From JBBDQZ01 sp040905705 (lineage in GTDB: Bacteria; Bacteroidota; Rhodothermia; Balneolales; Natronogracilivirgulaceae), in assembly GCA_040905705.1 (NCBI GenBank), contig JBBDQZ010000051.1:33239-97238 (forward strand): DNA of 64,000 bases. The letters are read 5' to 3'. The position numbers were made by a program, and so were the translations under genes. The notes beneath the pieces were generated by a model that saw nothing but the letters and a program-made list of their open reading frames with translations, was not told the DNA's origin and ran no database searches. Below are positions 45,685 through 54,584 of the stretch, piece by piece (position 1 is the stretch's first letter; every line of letters begins with the position of its first letter).

Positions 45685-48162
45685 TTATATTTTTTTGATT
45701 CGCAAACTGTTGGTGACCACGCTCACCGAACTCATCGCCATGGCAAAAGCGGCAATCATCGGACTCAGAAAGCCCAATGCGGCAAGCGGAATGCCCAGTG
45801 TATTGTACACAAAGGCCCAAAATAAATTTTGTCTTATAATCCGCAGCGTACCACGTGAGAGTGCCAGTGCTTCGACTACTTTCTCAAGGCTTCCACCCAT
45901 CAGGGTGATATCCGAAGATGAAATAGCCAAATCGGTTCCTCCTGAAAGTGCCATTCCCAAATCAGCCTGAACCAGAGCCGCTGCATCATTGATACCATCG
46001 CCAACCATGGCTACACGCTTGCCCTGGCTCTGATACTTTTTGACCCATTCTGCTTTTTCATCTGGTTTGACCCCGGCTTCAACACGATCCATACCCAGGC
46101 TACCTGCCACCAGCTTTGCATTCCGCAACTGATCCCCGGTCAGCATAACGGTTTCAATACCCATTTTTTGTAATTTTCCGACAACATTGGCCGCCTCTGG
46201 TCGAATACGGTCGGATACAGTAATAAATCCGGCTGGCAAATCCCGGACACAAACCAGCAGTACCACTTCTCCGCGATCCTGTGCTTCAGCGATAAACGCC
46301 TGATGCGAATCGGAATAATCATCATACGCCGTATGCGCACTTACTCTCGCATATTGCCCATTCACCCTGCCGGATACACCAATACCCATAAAAGTTTCCA
46401 CATTACTTGCTTCCAACAGCTTCATTCCCGAAGCTTCGGCGTGTCGAACGATGCTTTTTGCGACCGGATGATCTGAATATTGTTCGATTGAGGCTGCCAA
46501 CGCCAGAAGTTCGTTCTCGGTTAAGGAATCAGAGAGACTGCCGGATTTTAATGGTGCGCTGTTTTTCGATGTTTTGTTGCCGGTATTATCGGGGATCTGG
46601 TTGTACGAAATAACCCGGTTTACTTCCATCTCCCCGGTCGTCAGCGTGCCGGTCTTGTCAAACAGGACAACATCCACCTTGCGGGCTTCTTCAAGAGTGA
46701 CGGCGTCCCGGATCAATATGCCCCTTTCAGCCGCCCTCCCTGAGCCAACCATCAAACCGGTCGGGGTAGCTAATCCGAGCGCGCACGGACAAGCGATCAC
46801 CAACACCGCCACCATATTAACCATCGCCTGTGCCGGACTCCCGGCCCACCACCAAATCAGAAAAGTAACCAGCGCAATCCCCAAAACAACCGGGACGAAT
46901 ACGGAAGCCACTTTGTCTGCCAGCCTCTGAATGGGTGGTTTCGAGTTCTGCGCATCCCGTACTGTATTAATAATACGTGCCAGAGCGGTATCCGCACCGA
47001 CCCGTGTAGCGATCATCTCAAAAGATAAAGCCATGTTGCGGGTACCACCGACAACTTCGTCCTCCGTCTGTTTCTCTACAGGAAGACTTTCACCGGTCAT
47101 CATGGACTCATCCACAGCCGGCCGCCCCGTAAGCACTTTACCATCGACCGGTACCGGCTCCCAGGCTTTGACCAGAAGACGGTCTCCGGGAACAATTTCC
47201 CCCACCGGAACCGTTTCTATCCGCCCTATACCATCTTCCGTAAAGTTCTCAGACTGGATTTCAACATGAGCTTCTTCATATATTTCGATGTTTTTATTCT
47301 GTTGATGTCCATTCTTTGACAGCTGTCCGGACGTTAAACGATGTGCCATCTGCGGAGTCATCTCCATTAATCCGGTCATGGCATCCCGGCTGCGATGCCG
47401 TGCCCGTTCTTCCATCCATTTGCCAAGCAGAATCAATGCAATAATGATCGCAGCCGTTTCAAAATAGACTTCATTCGGTTGTACAAGGCCATCATCCCGC
47501 CCGAAAAACATAGCGTATGTGCTGAATGTAAACGCAGCACCGGTACCTATCGCTACCAGCGTATTCATATCGGCCGTCTTGTAACGCGCCGACCGTATGG
47601 CTCCCGTAAAAAAAGTGGAACCTGTGTAGAAAAGAATCAGGGCGGCGAGCATCATTTGCAAACTATTCCACAAGATGAGATGGCCTGTTACCCAGTGATG
47701 CCAGGCAGGAACAGCCATCGGCCCCATATCAAGCACAAAAATAACAACAGCCAGTGGCATGGCAATCCAGAATTTCCGTTTGAAGCGCGAGGACGAAGTT
47801 TGAAAACCTGTTTCCCGGTTTTTCCCAGTTCCCTTTTGCCGGCCGGTTTCCGATTCCGGCCCCACCGCCCCGGCTCCAGCCGTCAAGCCAGGCTCTTCCA
47901 GCATTCCGGCACCATATCCCGCCTTTTCCACGGCACGGACCAGCGCCTCTGTATTGCCTTGTTTGTGCTCGTACTCAACCCGGGCTTCGGACGTCGCCAG
48001 GTTCACGTCCGCGCGAACAACCCCATCCACCGATTTCAGCGCCCGCTCGACATTGGCGACACACGATGCGCAACTCATTCCATCAATACGAATCGTTTGA
48101 CGGGCGCTTTCCTTGTTTCGGGACATTTCGCCCTTTTGAGTTAATTCTTTCATTTGAGTCAT
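45685..48162 (-). CDS. copA: Copper-exporting P1B-type ATPase, CopA-like
   Basis: An 825-aa inner-membrane Cu(I) pump. One N-terminal HMA domain (residues about 20-90, motif GMSCASC) is followed by a poorly conserved linker, helices, the actuator [14 protein letters not shown] in [38 protein letters not shown] and the hinge VGDGINDAAALVQADLG. CPC with the GLATPTG sequence after it is characteristic of CopA (P1B-1). An insertion of polar sequence follows TSGQL near residue 280. With copZ downstream and the AraC/HMA regulator upstream it forms a copper-response unit. Confidence 0.95.
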   Translation of the reverse strand: MTQMKELTQKGEMSRNKESARQTIRIDGMSCASCVANVERALKSVDGVVRADVNLATSEARVEYEHKQGNTEALVRAVEKAGYGAGMLEEPGLTAGAGAVGPESETGRQKGTGKNRETGFQTSSSRFKRKFWIAMPLAVVIFVLDMGPMAVPAWHHWVTGHLILWNSLQMMLAALILFYTGSTFFTGAIRSARYKTADMNTLVAIGTGAAFTFSTYAMFFGRDDGLVQPNEVYFETAAIIIALILLGKWMEERARHRSRDAMTGLMEMTPQMAHRLTSGQLSKNGHQQNKNIEIYEEAHVEIQSENFTEDGIGRIETVPVGEIVPGDRLLVKAWEPVPVDGKVLTGRPAVDESMMTGESLPVEKQTEDEVVGGTRNMALSFEMIATRVGADTALARIINTVRDAQNSKPPIQRLADKVASVFVPVVLGIALVTFLIWWWAGSPAQAMVNMVAVLVIACPCALGLATPTGLMVGSGRAAERGILIRDAVTLEEARKVDVVLFDKTGTLTTGEMEVNRVISYNQIPDNTGNKTSKNSAPLKSGSLSDSLTENELLALAASIEQYSDHPVAKSIVRHAEASGMKLLEASNVETFMGIGVSGRVNGQYARVSAHTAYDDYSDSHQAFIAEAQDRGEVVLLVCVRDLPAGFITVSDRIRPEAANVVGKLQKMGIETVMLTGDQLRNAKLVAGSLGMDRVEAGVKPDEKAEWVKKYQSQGKRVAMVGDGINDAAALVQADLGMALSGGTDLAISSSDITLMGGSLEKVVEALALSRGTLRIIRQNLFWAFVYNTLGIPLAALGFLSPMIAAFAMAMSSVSVVTNSLRIKKI

Positions 48163-48374
48163 TTATTTCTTTGGGGACACCTCCTTATTACGGATGGCCT
48201 CTTTCTCTATGTTCTCTGATCGCTCCGGCATATTCTCCCGGTTTATTATGCCCTGTACTCTCCCAAAGAAACGAATCAAATCAGCATCGGGCGTTATAAC
48301 GACATGAAATAATGTTATATAATTTTGTCGGTTTTATTGGGAGGGCAAATATCAGGCGATGAATCCCCCCCTCT
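48163..48374. other. Gap between copA and its likely regulator
   Basis: A 212-bp intergenic region. As the regulator gene and copA point the same way, a copA promoter and an operator of the AraC-type protein may lie here; no clear palindrome was found by eye. Confidence 0.3.
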
Positions 48375-49091
48375 TCATCGAACATGATCCAGTGTCCGGC
48401 GCGCCTTCTCACTGCTTTTCAAATATTTCGAAACGGATGTACCGACCGTGGCCCGAAACTGCCCTGAAAGATGCTGCACGCTGCTGTATCCGAGCTTCCA
48501 GGCAATCTCGCTCAGGGTCATTTCGCCATAACTCAGTAACTCCTTGACATGTTCAATCTTCATGCGAATCAGGTATTTCTCAATGGACAGACCTTCTGAG
48601 GCGGAAAATGTCCGGCTTATGGTGGGGTAGGATTTATGGAGTTTCCTGGCCAGATATTCCGAGAGTAAAGGCGGGTTGTCCTGGTCCCGGGTGAGCCTGA
48701 GATAGGCAATAAGTTCGGATTTGATCGTAGTGACCAATTCGTCACGGCGGTTGAAAGTCAACTCAAACCCTTTCGCCGTAAGCGCCTGTTCAAGGCCCGA
48801 AAGCTGATCGGCATCAGGTGGTGGTGATACAACTGCTTCCCCGAGCGTCACCCTTTCCACGCGGAACCCCCGTTCGCGCAAAAGCTGTTCGACGATCATA
48901 ATGCACCGATCACAGACCATATTCTTGATCCGGAGGGTTCCTGAGGATGGAGAGACTTTCACGCTCTTCGCCGGCCGGCCACCCTCCCGGCCGGCCGAAT
49001 CCCGGTGACCTGAAGGATGTATTGAAGCCCGATCGGTATCCGGTCGGGCTGAAACTTTTGTATTATCGGGTGATTGAACAGTTCGAGGCAC
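48375..49091 (-). CDS. AraC-type regulator with N-terminal HMA-like metal-binding domain
   Basis: 238 aa from the ATG at 49091; a GTG at 48962 starting just before the domain is a plausible shorter start, because the first 43 residues look unstructured. Residues about 52-115 have an HMA-like fold with the metal motif NMVCDRC (TLRIKNMVCDRCIMIVEQLL). The C-terminal 100 residues are an AraC DNA-binding domain with both helix-turn-helices (TISRTFSASEGLSIEKYLI; LSEIAWKLGYSSVQHLSGQF). Metal binding by the CxxC pair would be the switch for copper genes. Located directly upstream of copA on the same strand. Confidence 0.85.
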   Translation of the reverse strand: MPRTVQSPDNTKVSARPDTDRASIHPSGHRDSAGREGGRPAKSVKVSPSSGTLRIKNMVCDRCIMIVEQLLRERGFRVERVTLGEAVVSPPPDADQLSGLEQALTAKGFELTFNRRDELVTTIKSELIAYLRLTRDQDNPPLLSEYLARKLHKSYPTISRTFSASEGLSIEKYLIRMKIEHVKELLSYGEMTLSEIAWKLGYSSVQHLSGQFRATVGTSVSKYLKSSEKARRTLDHVR

Positions 49092-49276
49092 TGTACCTAC
49101 TCTTATATAATCAGATTGAATGCAAATGGTCGCTGCTTACAATTAGTCGACTGATTTTTATTCACCAGGGGAATCGTATCCTAAGTGCAATATGGCACGG
49201 TTAACATTATCACAACGTACATTCAAACGTCTTATTCCATTCCCATACGTCAGAAGTCATTCAAAACAGCACTCCC

Positions 49277-51112
49277 TTACTCCACCGTCACGCTCTTTGC
49301 CAGGTTCCGCGGCTGGTCGACATTGCACTTTCTGTTTACCGCTATATAATAGGAAAGCAATTGCAACGGAATCACCGCCAGCAACGGACTCAGGCTGTCA
49401 TGAATATCCGGAATAGAAATATTGAACTCGGCAAGTCGCGCCACCTCCGACCGTCCGTTTGATGAAATGGCGATGATGCGTCCTTTGCGGGCCTTCACCT
49501 CTTCCATGTTGCTGATCATTTTGTCGTTCGTGTGCACCGTCGCGGCGATAACCACCACCGGCATATGTTCATCGATCAGTGCAATCGGGCCGTGCTTCAT
49601 CTCGGCGGCGGGATACCCCTCGGCATGAATGTAGGAGATCTCCTTGAGTTTGAGCGCTCCTTCCAGTGCCACAGGAAAATTGTATGACCGGCCCAGGTAG
49701 AGAAAATTGGGGGCGTAGGTGAAGAGCCGCGCGATCTCCTCAATTTGAGATGTATCTTGGAGAATCTGCCTGACTTTTAAAGGAACGGAATGAAGTTCCT
49801 TCAGCAACTGCTGCATCAATTGATCTGAAATCACCTTGTTCTCCCGTCCCATCAGCAGAGCCATCATGGCCAAAACCGTCACCTGTGCTGTAAACGCCTT
49901 GGTGGAGGCTACCCCGATTTCGGGACCGGCATGCGTATACACTCCGGCATCGGTTTCCCGGGCAATGGTCGAACCTACCACATTGCAGATCCCCAGCACC
50001 ATCACCCCCCGCTTTTTCGCCTCGCGAAGTGCCGCCAGAGTATCGGCGGTCTCCCCGCTCTGTGAGATCACAATCATCACATCCCGCTCATCGATCAACT
50101 GTTCGCGATACCTGAATTCAGAAGCATACTCCACCTCAACAGGCATGTGCGCCAGATATTCGAACAGGTATTCTCCGACCAATCCCGCATGCCAGCTCGT
50201 TCCGCAGGCGGCAATGATCACACGCCGCGCACTGGAGAGTTTTTCCACAACTCCGTCAAGCCCTCCCAACTGAATCCGGTTCTGATTGACCATTACGCGG
50301 CCCCGCATACAGTCCGCAATAGTGTCTTCCTGTTCAAAAATCTCTTTAAGCATAAAATGGGGGAACCCACCCTTCTCGATCTGCTCGAGACTCATGGCCA
50401 GCTCATGGACTTCTTTACTCATCGGTATATTTCTGAGTGTGGATACCTCGTAACCGTCCCGGGTAATCACCGCTATTTCCTCATCTTCCAGGTAGACCAC
50501 TTTCTTGGTGTATTCGATGACAGGCGAAGCATCGGAAGCTACAAAATATTCATCGTCACCAACACCGATGAGCAACGGAGATCCTTTCCTGGCAACGATA
50601 AGCCTGTCGGGATATTCGTTATGAACAATCGCAATGCCATAGGTACCCTCCACCTGCAAAAGCGCCTGTTGCACAGCCTGAAAAAAATCAACATCACTCA
50701 ATTCATGAATCTCTTCAATCAAATGAACCAACACCTCGGTATCGGTTTCACCGGTAAAGTTGTGGCCTTTTTTCTCCAGATCCTGTTTCAGTACATCGTA
50801 GTTTTCTATAATGCCGTTGTGCACCAGGGCAAATCGCCGATGGGTATCTGTGTGAGGATGCGCATTTGTATCATTTGGTTCACCATGTGTAGCCCATCGG
50901 GTATGGCCAATACCGGTATGGCCGGATAGTTTCTGTTTTTTAATCAATTTAGCCAGCACATCCACTTTTCCCTTCACCTTCACTACTTTGAGGTCGCCGG
51001 CAACCATGGCAATGCCGGCTGAATCATATCCACGATATTCCAGCCGCCTCAACCCCTTGATGATCACTTCCGAAGCATCACGCCTGCCTACATATCCTAC
51101 AATTCCACACAT
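49277..51112 (-). CDS. glmS: Glutamine-fructose-6-phosphate aminotransferase (isomerising)
   Basis: A 611-aa cytosolic enzyme making glucosamine-6-phosphate from fructose-6-phosphate and glutamine, the entry to cell-wall amino sugars. The N-terminal class II amidotransferase begins MCGIVGYVG (catalytic Cys2 after Met removal), with GIGHTRWATHG and NGIIEN. Two SIS domains follow (AACGTSWHAG; LGRSYNFPVALEGALKLKE), and the C-terminus is PRNLAKSVTVE, as expected. Length is standard. No glmS ribozyme was recognised upstream; the gene is divergent from a GlmU-like protein. Confidence 0.97.
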   Translation of the reverse strand: MCGIVGYVGRRDASEVIIKGLRRLEYRGYDSAGIAMVAGDLKVVKVKGKVDVLAKLIKKQKLSGHTGIGHTRWATHGEPNDTNAHPHTDTHRRFALVHNGIIENYDVLKQDLEKKGHNFTGETDTEVLVHLIEEIHELSDVDFFQAVQQALLQVEGTYGIAIVHNEYPDRLIVARKGSPLLIGVGDDEYFVASDASPVIEYTKKVVYLEDEEIAVITRDGYEVSTLRNIPMSKEVHELAMSLEQIEKGGFPHFMLKEIFEQEDTIADCMRGRVMVNQNRIQLGGLDGVVEKLSSARRVIIAACGTSWHAGLVGEYLFEYLAHMPVEVEYASEFRYREQLIDERDVMIVISQSGETADTLAALREAKKRGVMVLGICNVVGSTIARETDAGVYTHAGPEIGVASTKAFTAQVTVLAMMALLMGRENKVISDQLMQQLLKELHSVPLKVRQILQDTSQIEEIARLFTYAPNFLYLGRSYNFPVALEGALKLKEISYIHAEGYPAAEMKHGPIALIDEHMPVVVIAATVHTNDKMISNMEEVKARKGRIIAISSNGRSEVARLAEFNISIPDIHDSLSPLLAVIPLQLLSYYIAVNRKCNVDQPRNLAKSVTVE

Positions 51113-51489
51113 ATCTCAATATTAAATATGAACATAATGACTAATCGCCCATCGGGATCGCTTAGCCAGCCGTTTGCAATTAAAAAACACCGTCTCTTCA
51201 CTTCAGTGCATCGGGTAAATTTATAAAAAGCGCAGGTCTCAAAAAAATACAGATTAACCTTCAGCGCCGTTTCCTTTAACTATAAATACTGTATATTTCG
51301 AACTCTTGTGGCCGGAGGAACCCAATGCAGCTTTAACGATGTCGAGCGCTGCATAGATATATGGGCACCGGACATACAAAAACCGGTTAGCCGGACGAAA
51401 TTGATTAACATTCGTGCTGCATGTGCATTCATAACTGTATGATTGCATCGTAAAAAAATAACACCTCATGCATCAATGAAATTGCTGTC
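51113..51489. other. Divergent intergenic region between glmS and the GlmU-like gene
   Basis: A 377-bp non-coding region expected to hold both promoters. A 71-codon minus-strand frame lies in it (51254-51469), but it is matched by an open frame on the opposite strand and has no family resemblance, so I do not call it a gene. Confidence 0.45.
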
Positions 51490-52707
51490 ATGACAATCTG
51501 CTTTTTTGAAGACGAGGGTGACCGGCTTTTTGCCCCGCTGACATTAACCCGCCCGGTTGATGATCTGAGGGTGGGTATTTTTACCATTCGTGAAAAATGG
51601 CAGCGCTATTTAAATATATCCCATTTTACCCGGGTACAGCGTGTTCCTCTCATCCGGATGTTTCCAGCGGATTTGCCTGGTGATAACAGAGATCTCTTAT
51701 GGATTAACGCTCGCTGGCTGCCCGATTCCGAGGCCGCCGGGAAGGTAAAAAAACTGAATGAAGGCCAAACTCTCAGGAAGGACGGACGAACCGTCGCCGC
51801 CCGTCTTTCCGCCGCTGAAAGCCGGAAACAATTCGAAAACGGGCCGGTAAATTTTGATCCTTATTTTGCCAATGAAACCGAATCGGGATCACTGGTCAAT
51901 TTTCTCTGGGATCTGTTCCTGTACAATGAAACAGAGATCCGGAAAGATATCGCTCTGTTGAAGAGTGCCAAAACTTCAACATCTTCAGCGTTTCCACAAG
52001 CCATTCTTGTCAAACCGGAAAATATTTATGCTGAGCCGGGGGTACGGGTCGACCCGGGTGCCATCATTGACGCTTCAGCAGGACCGGTTTATCTTGGACG
52101 GGATTCCCATATCATGTCCGGAGCAATCCTTCAGGGCCCGGGAGCGGTCTGCCATCAATCGGTACTTAAAATAGGTGCCAAAATTTATCCGGGGACGACG
52201 ATCGGCCCGGTCTGTAAAGCCGGTGGCGAAATCCACAATGTAATTATGCACAGCCACTCCAACAAGGCGCACGACGGTTATTTGGGGAACAGCCTGATTG
52301 GCGAATGGTGCAACCTGGGTGCAAATACATCCACTTCAAACCTCAAAAACAACTACAAGCCGGTCAAGATCCCGGACTGGGCCACGGGAAATGTTAATCC
52401 ATCATCCGTTCGGTTTTTTGGAACTGTAATGGGCGATCATGTGAAGACGGCGATCAACACGGCCCTTTCCGCTGGTACCCTGTTAGGAGTGTGTTGCAAT
52501 ATATTTACTTACAGATTCCCTCCAAATCATGTGCCGTCTTTCAGTTGGGTGAGTCCGGACGGGATCGTACCGTATCAATTTGACAAAGCGATGGAAACGG
52601 CGGAGATCATGATGACGCGAAGGAAGATTCCGCTACAAAGTGAGTACAAACTAATGATGAAATATCTTTTTGATCACCGCAAAAAACCAGATGACCAGCA
52701 TACTTAA
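51490..52707 (+). CDS. GlmU-like putative sugar nucleotidyltransferase
   Basis: 405 aa. The N-terminal part has the Bacteroidota GlmU-like start (ICFFEDEGDRLFAPLTLTRP, VDDLR) with a nucleotidyltransferase-like fold. The C-terminal part (residues about 180-340) is a left-handed beta-helix of hexapeptide repeats (IDASAGPVYLGRDSHIMSGA). The conserved GEWCNLGANTSTSNLKNNY segment is shared by this family and acyltransferases. It probably activates an amino-sugar phosphate for cell-envelope polysaccharide; the divergent glmS supplies glucosamine-6-phosphate. The canonical GlmU N-terminal GxGxR signature is absent, so true UDP-GlcNAc synthesis is unproven. Confidence 0.8.
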   Translation: MTICFFEDEGDRLFAPLTLTRPVDDLRVGIFTIREKWQRYLNISHFTRVQRVPLIRMFPADLPGDNRDLLWINARWLPDSEAAGKVKKLNEGQTLRKDGRTVAARLSAAESRKQFENGPVNFDPYFANETESGSLVNFLWDLFLYNETEIRKDIALLKSAKTSTSSAFPQAILVKPENIYAEPGVRVDPGAIIDASAGPVYLGRDSHIMSGAILQGPGAVCHQSVLKIGAKIYPGTTIGPVCKAGGEIHNVIMHSHSNKAHDGYLGNSLIGEWCNLGANTSTSNLKNNYKPVKIPDWATGNVNPSSVRFFGTVMGDHVKTAINTALSAGTLLGVCCNIFTYRFPPNHVPSFSWVSPDGIVPYQFDKAMETAEIMMTRRKIPLQSEYKLMMKYLFDHRKKPDDQHT

Positions 52708-52744
52708 ACCATCCATAACTACTGTCATTAACACATCGGCACAT

Positions 52745-52752
52745 GGCTAAAC
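52745..52752. repeat. Left copy of 8-bp target-site duplication (GGCTAAAC)
   Basis: Identical octamers GGCTAAAC abut the two ends of the insertion sequence (52745-52752 and 54168-54175). An 8-bp duplication fits the ISL3 family. Confidence 0.9.
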
Positions 52753-52779
52753 GGGTCAAGTGAATTTTCTGGGGATTAG
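52753..52779. repeat. Left terminal inverted repeat of the IS
   Basis: Pairs with the right end at about 54141-54167; about 20 of 27 positions agree, with the core TCTGGGGATTA against CTTGGGGAGTA. Confidence 0.8.
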
Positions 52780-53720
52780 GCATACAGTTTACAAATCTGG
52801 AACAAAAAAAACTTGGTATCTCTGACACCTTTTTGGTTAGCCCGGAACAATTTTATACGGGCATTGAATGATTCCGCTGAAGCGTTCGTAGTCCGGTTAT
52901 CAAAGAAGTTCAGAATGGTTTCACGGTGCCATTTTAGACTTTTGGCGGCACTGTAAAACTCTTTGAAGCACTTTTCTTTACTCTTCTTTATCCACGCATC
53001 CAACCGCACTTGAGCTACACGTCGATCTTTAAGGTTGAAAATTTCACGCAATTGCAGGGTATGCCGGTAGGCTTGTTCCAGATCCGGATACCGCTCAAAG
53101 GCTGTTCGAAGCCGTAACCATTGATTATTATCCTTTATTTGGGATTCAAACTTCATAAGCGAAAACCTGCAACGAGCCAGCAGTTGTTTGGGTGTGTCGC
53201 CATTGACCAGCTCTTCTGGCCGGTATTTCTGCCCAAACTTATGAGCCAGTGCCATTTCTTCATTTTCATTCTCCAACTCCTTACGCCATTGCTGAATACG
53301 GACTTGTTGCAAGCAGCGTTGAGCCAGCTGAACTACGTGAAAGCGGTCGGTGACAATTTTAGCGTTGAAAAAGACTTCTCTGACTGCCGATTCAATGTTT
53401 TTGGCCATATCCATGGATATTTCCAGAATGGTTGCCCGCAACCGGGCCGGCAGTTTCAGCAATACCCAGACCAGATCTCGCGTGCGTGTACCTTGTATAC
53501 TGGCCACCAGACTACCTTTTCGGCCTTTTCCTGACTTGTTGGTCAACAACGTATATAACTCGCCATTGGACATACTTACTTCGTCGATGCTCAAATTCGG
53601 ACCTACATTTTCTGGAAATAACAACCACTTATCAGCGTGAGAGGATTGATCCCAGTCTTTAAAACCACTGCTGTGCTTCTTGTACTGGCGAATCAGCGTA
53701 GCCGGTTTGACCATATTCAA
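52776..53720 (-). CDS. IS transposase, C-terminal DDE part (ORF B)
   Basis: 314 aa forming the catalytic domain of an ISL3-type transposase: a first acidic residue in LSIDEVSMSNGELYTL, the second in KIVTDRFHVVQLA and a late Glu in NASAESFNARIKLFR, the expected DDE spacing. The start codon at 53720 is a TTG, and the open frame continues upstream of it as VEEREETFKTIAELN back to the stop before the slippery tract, so it is probably made as a fusion with ORF A through frameshifting. Translated alone it would lack the DNA-binding part. Confidence 0.9.
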   Translation of the reverse strand: MNMVKPATLIRQYKKHSSGFKDWDQSSHADKWLLFPENVGPNLSIDEVSMSNGELYTLLTNKSGKGRKGSLVASIQGTRTRDLVWVLLKLPARLRATILEISMDMAKNIESAVREVFFNAKIVTDRFHVVQLAQRCLQQVRIQQWRKELENENEEMALAHKFGQKYRPEELVNGDTPKQLLARCRFSLMKFESQIKDNNQWLRLRTAFERYPDLEQAYRHTLQLREIFNLKDRRVAQVRLDAWIKKSKEKCFKEFYSAAKSLKWHRETILNFFDNRTTNASAESFNARIKLFRANQKGVRDTKFFLFQICKLYA

Positions 53721-53745
53721 TTCAGCGATTGTTTTAAATGTCTCT

Positions 53746-54117
53746 TCACGCTCCTCGACCAGTATCTTTTAAAAAAGCCGACAGGTCCCTGGTCATTTTG
53801 GCCCCTTCGGCAAGAAAACTAAAGTCGTTTCTAATGATTCTGTCCTTTTCGGTCTTATGACGCCACCTTCTGCATTTAAGCACCAAGTAGACCATTTTTC
53901 CGCGTATTGGGAAGTCCTGAACGGTTTTGGGATCGGTAAATCCCTTGGATTCCCATTCATCAGATTTACAACCTTCCGGCAAAATGTTCTTTTCTGTCAG
54001 ATAAATACGCATCTCAAAGCGCTGGGTCTTCGGTATCGGCTTTTGCTCGATCTTCTCCACATCAAAGTGTTCCACAAGCTGTGAAGGTAAAAAGTGTTTT
54101 ATGAGTTCGGTTTCCAT
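53746..54117 (-). CDS. IS transposase, N-terminal part (ORF A)
   Basis: 123 aa matching the N-terminal region of ISAon1-type transposases: an opening METELIKHFLPSQLVEHFDV, the segment FEMRIYLTEKN and the basic zinc-finger-like end region VYLVLKCRRWRHKT. It ends shortly after a TTTTTTAAAA run (53767-53776 on the plus strand, as reverse complement). Moving to the +1 (or -2) frame at that run gives KILVEEREETFKTIAELN and joins ORF B without a stop. Confidence 0.85.
   Translation of the reverse strand: METELIKHFLPSQLVEHFDVEKIEQKPIPKTQRFEMRIYLTEKNILPEGCKSDEWESKGFTDPKTVQDFPIRGKMVYLVLKCRRWRHKTEKDRIIRNDFSFLAEGAKMTRDLSAFLKDTGRGA
53767..53776 (-). other. Slippery tract TTTTTTAAAA between transposase ORFs
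   Basis: Six T and four A at the ORF A/ORF B junction on the coding strand. ORF B lies in the +1/-2 frame relative to ORF A, so transcriptional slippage or ribosomal frameshifting here would produce the full transposase. A disabling indel is the alternative. Confidence 0.6.
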
Positions 54118-54167
54118 AAACCGAATTTACTAAATTCAACTTACTCCCCAAGAAATTGATTTGATCC

Positions 54168-54175
54168 GGCTAAAC
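54168..54175. repeat. Right copy of 8-bp target-site duplication (GGCTAAAC)
   Basis: Exact match to 52745-52752, directly adjoining the right IS end. Confidence 0.9.
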
Positions 54176-54402
54176 ACCTGATTGCTCCATGTGTCCATGT
54201 GATTCAGTTCTATTTAAACAGAGAAAAACCTTTAATGTATTCTCATTGTAAATTCACCAAGACTCCTTATCTTTTTTGTTCAGAATTCAATGCTGGATTG
54301 TTTATTTCCCGGGCCGGTTTGTGACGCAAAAATGGCTTTGACACAAGGGTTCAACAGGAGGCTGACCGGAAATACAAGTAACAGGAAAGAAATTTTGACC
54401 CT

Positions 54403-54485
54403 GCCGAAGTGGCGGAATTGGTAGACGCGCACGTTTCAGGGACGTGTGAGCTTCGCTCGTGTGGGTTCGAGTCCCACCTTCGGCA
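54403..54485 (+). tRNA. tRNA-Leu (anticodon CAG)
   Basis: An 83-nt type II tRNA. Acceptor stem GCCGAAG/CTTCGGC with discriminator A, D-arm with GGCGGAATTGGTAGACGC, anticodon arm CACGT-TTCAGGG-ACGTG giving anticodon CAG (reads CUG), a long variable arm (GAGCTTCGCTC) and T-arm GTGGGTTCGAGTCCCAC. CCA is not encoded. Confidence 0.96.
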
Positions 54486-54502
54486 CTGAAAAAGACGTAT
54501 TT

Positions 54503-54540
54503 AACGCTGTATCTTATTGAGGTACAGCGTTTTGTATTTT
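54503..54540 (+). terminator. Rho-independent terminator after tRNA-Leu
   Basis: A perfect 9-bp stem (AACGCTGTA / TACAGCGTT) with an 11-base loop, followed by a T-rich stretch (TTGTATTTT), 17 bases after the tRNA. Confidence 0.75.
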
Positions 54541-54584
54541 ACATACTCTTGTTTTGGCAATACACTGGTGACACAAAGTCAACA

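Larger units (their letters stand above)
52753..54167. mobile_element. Complete ISL3-type insertion sequence, 1,415 bp
   Basis: Bounded by perfect 8-bp target duplications. The left end reads GGGTCAAGTGAATTTTCTGG and the right end, reverse-complemented, GGATCAAATCAATTTCTTGG: imperfect terminal inverted repeats of about 27 bp. Inside are two minus-strand ORFs forming a split transposase. The two-ORF design and the N-terminal protein resemble the ISAon1 group. Intact duplications imply a recent insertion between the GlmU-like gene and tRNA-Leu. Confidence 0.92.

Noticed and set aside
47395..48144. 249-codon plus-strand frame opposite copA
   Set aside because: Antisense to strongly conserved ATPase and HMA motifs, with no own family match.
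51254..51469. 71-codon minus-strand frame in the glmS upstream region
   Set aside because: The opposite strand is open over the same stretch and the peptide resembles nothing; it probably reflects base composition of a promoter region.
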